Below are positions 56,520 through 64,000 of a stretch of 64,000 nucleotides of DNA, in pieces; position 1 is the first letter of the stretch; the number at the start of each line of letters is the position of its first letter. The translations under genes and the position numbers were made by a program. The DNA is taken from assembly GCF_035046485.1 (NCBI RefSeq), contig NC_085136.1, forward strand, positions 221,902,853-221,966,852, written 5' to 3'. The stretch comes from Aedes albopictus. Taxonomy: Eukaryota; Arthropoda; Insecta; Diptera; Culicidae. The notes beneath the pieces were generated by a model. That model saw only the letters and a list, made by a program, of their open reading frames with translations. It was not told the DNA's origin and did not search any database.

Positions 56520-56651
56520 AGAGAACTTCTAGTGCTGCCGTAGAAGTTGAAGAGAACGCTCCAGACATCGCCATTAAGCACATCCTTTGGAGATGACCTA
56601 ATTTTGATTGGACCGTTCTCACTTCACCCTTTTGCCACCACACAAGACATC
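56350..56651 (-). pseudogene. LOA/Lian-like ORF2 thumb segment, shifted frame
   Basis: MTYGCLVWWQKGEVRTVQSK, then QRMCLMAMSGAFSSTSTAAL and VLFDVAPIHIHFK, the conserved 'Y...VWW.........LQR......GA..STPT..LE.L....P' block after the reverse transcriptase. It reads out of frame into 56350 and is continued by the 55413-56519 frame. Confidence 0.8.
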
Positions 56652-56661
56652 CATAAGTCAA

Positions 56662-56844
56662 GCGGAGTGGACCTGGTGTGATGGTTAGAACACTTGACTA
56701 TCCCGCCGAGGACCTGGGATCGAATCCTACTCCCGACAAACTCACAAAATGTGAGTTCTTCCTTCGGAAGGGAAGTAAAGCGTGGGTCCCGAGATGAACT
56801 AGCCTAGCGCTAAAAATCTCGTTAATACAGATAAAAAAAAAATT
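56662..56844 (+). mobile_element. tRNA-derived SINE inserted in the LOA/Lian-like element
   Basis: Head 'gacctggtgtgatggttaga' (A-box-like) and 'cctgggatcgaatcctactc' (B-box-like), tail 'aaaaatctcgttaatacaga' plus poly-A. Flanked by cataagtcaa at 56652-56661 and 56845-56854. It interrupts ORF2 between the reverse transcriptase and thumb. Confidence 0.92.
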
Positions 56845-56936
56845 CATAAGTCAATATTGGCGGAACCACAGTTGTGCAAATCTATTTGATATACTTGGGC
56901 TTTAGACCCCAAGTTGTACTTTTGGTACTTTTGGCA

Positions 56937-58616
56937 TTACCGGAAGGCCATACAAGGTTTCTTGATTCTGAACTCAATGTGAGGTGTCCAGGAAAGCTTG
57001 GAATCAAGAATGACTCCAACGTACTTTACCTGTTCAGTCACATCGATTTCAGAATCAAAGAGACGCAAAGGTCGAACGCCATTACGGTTTTGCCTTTCCG
57101 TGAAAAGAACAATAGATGTTTTACTCGGATTAACCGAAAGGCCATATTGACGACACCAACCCTCTACTACCTGAAGGGCGTTTTGCATCAGGTCGAAAAG
57201 GGTGCTGATGCACATACCAACTAACAATGTTAGGTAGTCGTCGGCAAAACCATAAGTAGGAAAACCGCTATTATTGAGTTGCCTCACTAGCGAATCTGCT
57301 ACGAGATTCCACAAAAGCGGTGATAAGACTCCCCCTTGGGGGCATCCACAAACACTCAATTTCCTAATCTCTGCCAGACGCAATGTCGAGAAGAGATATC
57401 GGGTTTTGAGCATTTGGTGAATCCAATTGGAAATCATTGGAGATATACCATGACTCCGTGCGGCTTCCAATATGGCATCGAAAGGCACGTTGTCAAAGGC
57501 ACCCTCGATATCTAAGAAAACACCCAGACAAGACTGCTTTTGAGCGAATGCTTTCTCGATATCGTAAACAACCTTCTGTAAAAGAGTCACAGTGGACTTA
57601 CCAGATTGGTAGGCATGTTGGTTCACATGAAGAGGCACGTTGGCCAGATGAACATCACGGAGGTGATGATCCACAATACGTTCTAAGCATTTCAGAAGAA
57701 AAGAGGTCAAACTGATAGGTCTGAAACTCTTTGCTTCTTCATACGACGCACGACCCACTTTCGGAATAAACTTTACAGTAATATCCCGCCAGGATTTGGG
57801 AATATACCCTGTAGCAAAACTGCAAACAAGTAGTTTTTTCAAAACATGTTTGAAATAATCAAATCCCTTCTGAAGCAAAATAGGATAAATCCCATCTGCC
57901 CCAGGAGATTTGAAAGGAGCAAAGCTATTAAGAGCCCACTCAATCGATTCTATAGTTACAATACTCCGAGCCGAAGCTAAAGAATCATAACTACAAGAAA
58001 AGACATCAGGATCATCCGAAGATGTAATATCCACACATCCAGGGAAGTATGTGCTGAATAAGCATTCCAGAACTTCCTCATCAGAGGAAGTCAGATCGCC
58101 ATTTGGCAAACGAAGTTCGTTCACCCGGAAATCCTTAGATTTCGCAAGGATTTTGTTTAACCGACTGACTTTACTCAAGCTGGAAACATTTGTACAAAGG
58201 TTTTTCCAGCCGGATCGTTCAGCAGACCGGAGAGCTTTCCTGTAGGCCTTGCGAGCCAACCTGAAAGCCTCCGAACCAGCCGAACGTCGTCTGTTCCAAC
58301 TCTTTCTACATTGTTTCCTGAGTTTCGCCAGATCAGAGTTCCACCAAGGGGTTCCTCTTGTGATCTTCACAGACCGTAGATGGCATGCTTCTTCAAAAGC
58401 TTCCATGATGAAGGTCGTTGTAGTATCAACGGCATCATCTAAATCACTTGGAGTGTCAATGGATGGTGAATATCCATGAAATTTGACTGCAACCAAATCA
58501 CTATAAAGATCCCAGTTTGTTGACCGAGGATTCCTGAAACGCAATGTTTGCGAAGTAACATTTAAATGTTCAAAAAAGATGTAGCGATGGTCAGATAAAG
58601 ATTCTTCATCTGACAC
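56937..58616 (-). CDS. LOA/Lian-like ORF2: end of endonuclease and reverse transcriptase
   Basis: A 559-codon frame. It starts within the endonuclease C-terminus (ESLSDHRYIFFEHL, with the catalytic SDH). After a linker come SFAPFKSPGADGIYPILLQK, SYEEAKSFRPISLTSFLLKC, HQHAYQSGKSTVTLL-type block, FLDIEGAFDNVPFDAIL (motif A Asp, near residue 350), CGCPQGGVLSPLLWNL (motif B), TYGFADDYLTLLVG (motif C, near 460), GLSVNPSKTSIVLF (motif D) and VKYVGVILDSKLSWTPH (motif E). All catalytic positions are retained. It ends in a stop shortly before the SINE. Confidence 0.9.
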   Translation of the reverse strand: MSDEESLSDHRYIFFEHLNVTSQTLRFRNPRSTNWDLYSDLVAVKFHGYSPSIDTPSDLDDAVDTTTTFIMEAFEEACHLRSVKITRGTPWWNSDLAKLRKQCRKSWNRRRSAGSEAFRLARKAYRKALRSAERSGWKNLCTNVSSLSKVSRLNKILAKSKDFRVNELRLPNGDLTSSDEEVLECLFSTYFPGCVDITSSDDPDVFSCSYDSLASARSIVTIESIEWALNSFAPFKSPGADGIYPILLQKGFDYFKHVLKKLLVCSFATGYIPKSWRDITVKFIPKVGRASYEEAKSFRPISLTSFLLKCLERIVDHHLRDVHLANVPLHVNQHAYQSGKSTVTLLQKVVYDIEKAFAQKQSCLGVFLDIEGAFDNVPFDAILEAARSHGISPMISNWIHQMLKTRYLFSTLRLAEIRKLSVCGCPQGGVLSPLLWNLVADSLVRQLNNSGFPTYGFADDYLTLLVGMCISTLFDLMQNALQVVEGWCRQYGLSVNPSKTSIVLFTERQNRNGVRPLRLFDSEIDVTEQVKYVGVILDSKLSWTPHIEFRIKKPCMAFR

Positions 58617-58619
58617 ATG

Positions 58620-59166
58620 CCAGTTGGTCAGCTCGTGACTATTAATGCAAGATCTGTACTACTTAAGTACTCCATCAAACTGGAGCCTCTCAAGTTAATG
58701 TCCTGAGCTGCCCCAGATAATATGGTGAGCATTAGCATCACTGCCAACAATTACCGGAAGGCCTTTTGAAGTGCAGTATTCGATGACTTGTTTGAAAGCA
58801 TCCGTAGGGGATGGTTCATCATGCGGTAAATACACAGACGTATTTCCTGTTGAGGTTTCCAACAGATACATCAATTGTGATAGCACATACATCTCTGGTG
58901 GTTAGTTCAGAGATGAGTGTAGCAACTATTACGTTGTTGACAAGCACACAGGCTCGAGGCATGACACGCGAGTTTGCCATTTCATGTTTACTGAAAGTGG
59001 CAAACACCGGGTTCACAAGGTCTCCTAGATAGAAATTTCCCTTACGAAAGTAAGGTTCTTGTACCAAGGCCACTTGGGCTGTACCATTTTGCATAAGTCT
59101 GCAAAGATTGATCGTTGCAGTTCTTTTATGCTGAAGATTGATCTGAGCTATCCTAACCGTAGCCAC
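58620..59166 (-). pseudogene. LOA/Lian-like endonuclease, frameshifted
   Basis: The start VRIAQINLQHKRTATINLCR and ALVQEPYF hold the Asn and Glu of the endonuclease. The frame stops at 58819 and continues in another as TGNTSVYLPHDEPSPTDAF and VIVGSDANAHHIIWGSS (the D.N motif). An extra base then causes a stop at 58695. There are at least three indels before the SDH block at the start of the next frame, so the copy cannot make an active protein. Confidence 0.85.
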
Positions 59167-59600
59167 TACGTAAACTAGGTAAGATTAAACTCTTCGCAAC
59201 AACAGCACAACAAAGAACAGCAACAATAAAACCAAATCGGTATCGATTGGAAAACGCCAAAGGCGAGGATACACAGAATACACTGTGTAAATCGCATAAT
59301 GCGAAACCATAAAGGTGAAAATTTAAACTAATTAACAACATCTTCATAATCCCGCCCTTATTTAGCCTCAAGTGAGACTAAAGAAGGGCAGCTGATTGTC
59401 TCGGAGAAACACAAGGTCCACTACACAGGCGGTCCGTAGTGTTATTCTTAGCCAATTGCTACCGACACTACACAGCTATCTAGGCTGATCGAGAAAAGAA
59501 GTTAATATTGATGATCAACTTCATACGGACTCGAACAGCCGTAAAACATCCCTTAGGGGTCGACTCTGGACGTGACGTCCGTCACTTTTCAAGCCTATAA
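59167..59600 (-). other. 5' untranslated region of the LOA/Lian-like element
   Basis: No frame; it leads directly to the endonuclease with no gag ORF between. The exact 5' end is uncertain. Confidence 0.5.
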
Positions 59601-60760
59601 ATCATAAAAAGTGACGATCAATCACATCTGTCACCTTCTATAAACTTGCAATATCCTGACTATGTCCTTACAACTAGTAGAGATGTGAGAAGCAAATTAT
59701 TTTGCGATTTGTATTGCAAAAGGAAAAAAGTCAAATCATACATATCATTTTATTTAATTTTAGTTTGTCTTTTTTTTTCACAACAGTGAAGAACTAGCTG
59801 ATGTTAACATTCGCATAAAGAAAAAAAAGTCTTTTGTTACCTTGCTGATAATTAAGTGGAATAATATATTGCTGACCACTTCAAGCCTGTTGAGGTAAAT
59901 TCATTCTAACTGCCTTTACATTACGCATTATTTTACGTTTATTATGTTCGGCTATTTTGTTCTTGTATCGAGTTTCTCGCAGAAATGCGTCAAAATGATC
60001 ATATGTAACAAATTCTTTCAAGCGCGACTTGACATGTTTCCTACTTTGGAAGAGGAATTTTTAAAAATTTTGTTTAAATGCAGTAAATACTAGCAAGCCG
60101 ATAGCATATTAGGAATATCGATATTGCGTGACGTTGCCTGTGTCTTTAACTTAGAAAATGCATAATCTTCGCCGTCCAAACATGCTGCATCTCGCGAAGC
60201 CTTCAATTTTAAGCGGCATTTTTCCAAGGATGTACAGCAATGCATTGAGGTCTTTCTTCCGGATAGCGAATGGTGTATTAAGATCAAGTTGTTCTTTCTC
60301 GTATGACACAGTTTCTTCAGCGTTCTCAGTCATATCTTCCAGATCCTGTTCATTGAGTAGAGGTTGCTGAGCATCGTTCTGACAGTTCTTACCTTCATCG
60401 AACCATTCGTTAACGACAGTTAGCATTGCATATGCACTGCTGAACTGGAATGCGTGTGTGTTCGGAAAAAAAAGTTCTCCAAACAGTCTTGACAGAAGGC
60501 ACAAGTATGTACAAGCAAACTCAGTTCTCAATCTTGTCCATATCCACAGCAGCGCGTTAATGTTTCCAATGTATCCTTTTAAATACGATGGAAGCCTCTG
60601 GGCAGCCGTTATTTTTTAGCCTCCTTTTTCGCCTAAAGATAAATATATAAGTTTGTATTAATTTATTTGTGACAATCAATAAATTTATGCAACATACTTT
60701 TCTGATGTCGAAGCAGTCATTCATGGTGTAAAACATTCCCTCAAGTATCTTCTGCGCGTT

Positions 60761-61647
60761 GAGCTGAGCTTGCTTGAGCTTGAGAGCTTGAGCTTGATTG
60801 ACCGCCCGTGGATGCTACTCCAGTATCGCCAGACCAGCTACACTCACACAAGGACCAATGAGACAACTGCCGGGGACTAGCAGGCATCTTCAGTGTGTGA
60901 GCGTTTGTGATCTTCTATTTTTAGGCGACAATGGCGCCTGCCACGTCAGGTTGCAGGTCAATGTGGGGAAGGGGTAAGGAAGTGATGATTGCAATCGTTT
61001 GTATCCACATCTGGCCGAATATACCTCTGCGCCAGCACAAATTCATGCGGATGTTGGAGTGTTGGTGGGAATTGGTTGGCAGAAGGTTCACACATTGGTG
61101 TGTGGATACCAGGGGAAGGTGATAGAATTGTGTGTTTTTTATTATTTTGAAGATGTGCGGCACAGTTCGCTTGATTGCATAACTTGTAGGCGTTTTCTAA
61201 TAGGATTGTGACACTGCACAGGGAAAAATTTCTACTCAGTGACTGAGTTGGTCTTACTCAGAAATCGAAAAATCCTTTGTTTTCTTACTCAGTTTCCGTT
61301 AAAAGTGGGACAACCCATTGCCAATGGGTTGTCCCACTTTTAGCCGAAACTGAGTAAGAAAACAAAGGATTTTTCGATTTCTGAGTAAGGCCAACTCAGT
61401 CATTGAGTAGAAATTTTTCTCGGTGTGTGCTGTGAAAGTTTGGAAGGAAGGGAAACGGCTTTTTCAACCCGTTTCTGTTCTAGCGACGGCTATGAACATG
61501 TTTATTATACATGAGTTGTATATGTAGAGAGCAGAGAGAAAGTATATAGAAAGATACAAAGTAGGAGGAAAGGGACGGGCCAGGGATTGAACCCAGGACC
61601 TTCTGCATATAAATCAGAAGCGGTAGCCACTAGACCACCAAGCCCGT
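60761..61647 (-). mobile_element. long tRNA-headed retroelement with 25-bp target duplication
   Basis: The 25 bases at 60736-60760 are repeated at 61648-61672, bounding an 887-bp insert in the P remnant. On the minus strand it starts with a tRNA-like head (GGGCTTGGTGGTCTAGTGGC; B box GGTTCAATCC) and ends in an AGCTCAAGCTC repeat. Without the nested palindromic MITE (61217-61430) it is about 670 bp, unusually long for a SINE. Confidence 0.9.
61217..61430. mobile_element. near-perfect palindromic MITE nested in the tRNA-headed element
   Basis: The arms 'gggaaaaatttctactcagt' and its inverse meet at about 61323 ('acaacccattgccaatgggt'). They are almost perfectly complementary over 100 bp. Confidence 0.88.
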
Positions 61648-61985
61648 TTCCCTCAAGTATCTTCTGCGCGTTTTGTAGAAACTCCTTATGACATGAGGTC
61701 TCAGTAATAGGTGTTCTAAACGGCTAAGGAATATCAAGTTTTGAATTCATAACTAATTTCGAAAAATTGAACAAGAATACTCACTTTTCCAATAGAATCC
61801 GCGTAACGCTCCTTCGAATTGAAAATATCAAATAGCTTATCATGGAATGCGATGAAGGATACAGTGGCTAGTGCTCCCTTGTCTAGCTGGCCAGTGTGCA
61901 CATAATGCTGCATGGCAATGGAGGTTGACTCGCTTCGTGTACGCGTAGCCAAAGGTACCGTCAAGGCGCCATTCACCGTGTGCCT

Positions 61986-62862
61986 TCGAATATTTTTTCA
62001 TTATTTCCATATTATGATTGAATGATATGACAATTTCCCTTCAATTTCACCAATACAACACTAATGTATTGTTACCATGTCAAAACGCTCATTAGAAACA
62101 TTTAAAAGTATCATTTTGACACTAAAGTGTGTTTACATGAAGCGGGTTTCTGCTCGTTCACTGCATTCATAGTGAAAAAACGAAAACTGCGCATAGGTGA
62201 TTTAAGCGATAAACTAAATGTAGTAACGTTTTTATTCCACCAAGAAGCAATTAAATTCACATATCAGGTATGTATTTTGCATTACCGAAGTAAGTTTAAC
62301 AAGAAAGTACGATTACTCGTACTTTTTAATTGAAACAAAAAGGCACGGTAAATGGGTACCCTAAAAATCAATGGTCTCCATTCACCATGCCCCATATTGT
62401 CCCACATATCTAGAAAAAATCGAAAATTTTAACATTCGTTTTTCTAATAAAATCTTGCAATTTATTACTTGAAATGAATTTAAACGAAGAAAATTCTCTT
62501 GGTTCGGTTGTTTTGATCATTTTTAAACAAAGTAGAATGAAATTTCTCATACACGGTGAATGGGTCCCTACTACCACGGTGAATGGTGACCTACCACGAA
62601 ATTAGGCAACCCTACTACCCTTTACCAATTGTACTATAGCTCCAATTTTTGTGAAAAATTTTCTACTTCTGTGGATATTGCTTTAATTTTAACCTATAAT
62701 GAAGGCAATTAAAAGCGGCACCAACAATGTTTTTTTAAGACTGGTGTCAAATGACAGCCCTTATTTGCCTTGAATCCTCTTAGATCCACGGTGAATGGTG
62801 CCTTGACGGTACATTCATTTTGGTGAACGGAGGTAGCACTAGGGAAGTGGAACCATCTCGAC
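61986..62862. other. unassigned sequence with recurring GTGAATGG phrases
   Basis: 'cacggtgaatgg' or close variants appear at 62345, 62380 (inverse), 62553, 62576 and 62788. The last copy extends to match, inverted, the left edge of the P remnant (61955-61980). A DNA element with internal repeats is likely. A 68-codon frame (62127-62333) shows no motif. Confidence 0.45.
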
Positions 62863-62865
62863 AGG

Positions 62866-63022
62866 GGTCCTATTTTGGGCAGTTTTCTGCTATGACTCAG
62901 CCAATTCTGAACCAATTGACACAAATTTGGAACGTGATGAGATACGTATAGTATCTAGCCGTGCACAAAATTTCAAGTCAATTGGTTTGGAATGGACTGA
63001 GTTATAGCGAAGAGTGCCCAAA
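62866..63022. mobile_element. diverged foldback MITE related to 54693-54905
   Basis: 'tcctattttgggcagttttc' and 'ctatgactcagccaattctg' on the left are mirrored by 'ggaatggactgagttatagc' and 'gagtgcccaaaatc' on the right. Confidence 0.7.
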
Positions 63023-63374
63023 ATCAATGTGATATAAGGAAGGTGAAGAGATCGTTTTGTATCATACACGGCAGCGTACATATAGCAACCCAAGTCATCT
63101 TGACGACGCTTGACGTCATACGGTTTGTTATGCCAATTTCTTTCAAGCGCTGGACTTTCATGTTTATCGCTAAAACAGATTCATACATAGTAGTAGATTT
63201 ATAAACAATCGAAATTCAAACCTTACGTTTAAAACAAATATCTCATCACGCTTTAAAAATATTAATTTATGCGTATCTTCAAACTGATTTGATCGCTGTA
63301 CGATAATACTTGCAATTAGGTATCTGAACTAGTATCTGAAATTGCAAAAAAGTTTGGAATGTCATTTATAGAAC
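63023..63374. other. unassigned AT-rich sequence
   Basis: No gene or repeat recognised. Confidence 0.3.
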
Positions 63375-63516
63375 CCGCCCAAGTAACCACGAGGCACTAT
63401 AATCCACCTGGAGGTGGATATAATGCTATTAAGGAGCTAACATGCTCTATATTGGCCGCTTAATAGCCCTGTGTGCCAAAAGTGGCGAAATATAGTGCTA
63501 ATGGTTACTAGGGCGG
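63375..63516. mobile_element. short MITE with CCGCCCAAGTAACCA ends
   Basis: 'ccgcccaagtaaccacgagg' on the left against the inverse of 'taatggttactagggcgg' on the right. 'gcactata' and 'tatagtgc' continue the symmetry. Confidence 0.72.
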
Positions 63517-64000
63517 TCATGTGCAAATTATGTTTAGCGTGTTGCTCTCGTTCTGGTTTCCAAGGGTGACCTAGATGTTGTCTATAAAACGAAAATATGA
63601 AAAATTTGCACAACGCCGCTGAATACTTTATCAGGTATTTAATTAATCGATTTTTGGCCAGTTTTGTTCATTGTAGACGCTAAAATTGCTTTATACTTTG
63701 CAGGAGGGTCCTGGAAATCCGGCGAATCTGTTCAACTAAAAAAATGTACGCGGAAATGTTGGCATTCATAGGATATTACCCACCGAAAGGGTGTTTCATG
63801 GTGGACATTGTGTGATGTGGTGAAGCGGATGAAACGTTTTTTTTCTCTGTTCGGGACATAACCACTGCGACCAATATTTTGATCTATTGTGGTATACCCC
63901 GTGTCCTTTGTATAGTGCATGTCGTATTACTTTATCACCATTGAGAAGTTATAAAGTATTCGGTTTTGTTACAGTATAGTCATTATCAACATTATCGCAA
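63517..64000. other. unassigned sequence to window end
   Basis: No gene or repeat recognised. Confidence 0.35.

Larger units (their letters stand above)
55331..59600 (-). mobile_element. LOA/Lian-like non-LTR retrotransposon, gag-less, interrupted
   Basis: In minus-strand order: 5' untranslated region (59600 down to 59167), endonuclease (59166-58620, frameshifted), reverse transcriptase (58616-56937, intact frame), a SINE (56844-56662), thumb, RNase H and a CCHC-like knuckle (to 55413), and a short 3' tail. The presence of an RNase H domain and the CPQGGVLSPLLWNLVADSLV motif suggest the LOA clade. ORF1 is absent. Its outer ends are approximate. Confidence 0.82.
59881..61985 (-). pseudogene. 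P-superfamily transposase remnant
   Basis: Minus-strand pieces in order: SIAMQHYVHTGQLDKGALAT, FHDKLFDIFNSKERYADSIG (61785-61985); a GTGAGT...CCTTAG gap of 61 bp (61724-61784) resembling a retained intron; HKEFLQNAQKILEGMFYTMN; a second GTATGT...CTTTAG gap (60633-60697); QRLPSYLKGYIGNINALLWI, TEFACTYLCLLSRLFGELFF, THAFQFSSAYAML; then a C-terminal piece with KSRLKEFVTYDHFDAFLRET to 59881. The order LFD..NS, QRLPS, L.SRL.GE.FF and PN.HAFQF matches P/THAP9-type transposases. The THAP DNA-binding end is missing; stops occur near 60089 and 60620. A SINE-like insert splits it. Confidence 0.72.

Noticed and set aside
61571..61646. Possible functional tRNA gene (minus strand)
   Set aside because: It has tRNA-like boxes but is the head of an inserted retroelement with 25-bp duplications.
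1..64000. CRISPR arrays, bacterial operons, riboswitches, ribosome-binding sites
   Set aside because: The content is eukaryotic. The regular repeats have no unique spacers, and no bacterial gene organisation is present.

Overview
The window is repeat-dominated nuclear DNA from an insect, most likely a culicine mosquito of the Aedes type. The basis is the mix of elements: tRNA-headed SINEs ending in GAA-rich tails, RTE-type, LOA/Lian-type and I/Jockey-type non-LTR retrotransposons, a 412/mdg1-like gypsy fragment, a P-superfamily transposase remnant, and many short TA-flanked MITEs. There is no bacterial-style gene layout, no operon, and no complete host gene I can name. Species is not resolved.

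Layout. 1-5.6 kb: a SINE with a 13-bp duplication, a decayed open frame and two TA-flanked elements with GGGTA ends. 5.6-16.1 kb: an inverted repeat with two 3,988-bp arms (5577-9564 and 12111-16098) carrying gypsy, MITE and RTE sequence. Its 2.5-kb spacer holds a complete small LTR element (9766-11363) with identical 218-bp LTRs, inserted in a patch of 24-bp minisatellite. 16.1-20.6 kb: the main minisatellite array, whose 24-bp unit flips orientation near 17.64 kb and which hosts a hAT-like MITE. 21.6-26.1 kb: decayed RTE copies, a gag-like fragment and a nest of MITEs. 26.75-30.15 kb: a non-LTR reverse transcriptase unit with 17-bp terminal duplications, its coding frame interrupted by 814 bp with splice-like GT/AG edges. 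30-38.6 kb: mostly unrecognised sequence with MITEs, a SINE, a hammerhead-like motif, and one candidate host exon on the minus strand (37350-37579). 38.7-41.4 kb: a second minisatellite (23-bp unit), followed by an I/Jockey-like non-LTR remnant to 43.5 kb. 44.8-48.7 kb: a foldback element whose 1.2-kb arms are built of roughly 163-bp tandem units. 48.75-50.19 kb: a TA-flanked element carrying a SINE. 50.2-55.3 kb: MITEs, a retroelement tail and degenerate minisatellite. 55.4-59.6 kb: a LOA/Lian-like non-LTR element on the minus strand with a SINE inside. 59.9-62.0 kb: a P-superfamily transposase remnant with a candidate retained intron, split by a long tRNA-headed element. 62-64 kb: more MITEs.

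The sequences do not work together as a pathway. They record nested insertions, several of which can be ordered: the small LTR element entered after the minisatellite block was duplicated (its empty site survives at 16244); SINEs entered after the LOA, P and TA elements; MITEs split the RTE endonuclease and the gypsy integrase. The most unusual features are the intron-like break in the reverse transcriptase, the near-identical 4-kb inverted repeat coupled to a direct duplication of minisatellite, and the modular foldback element.
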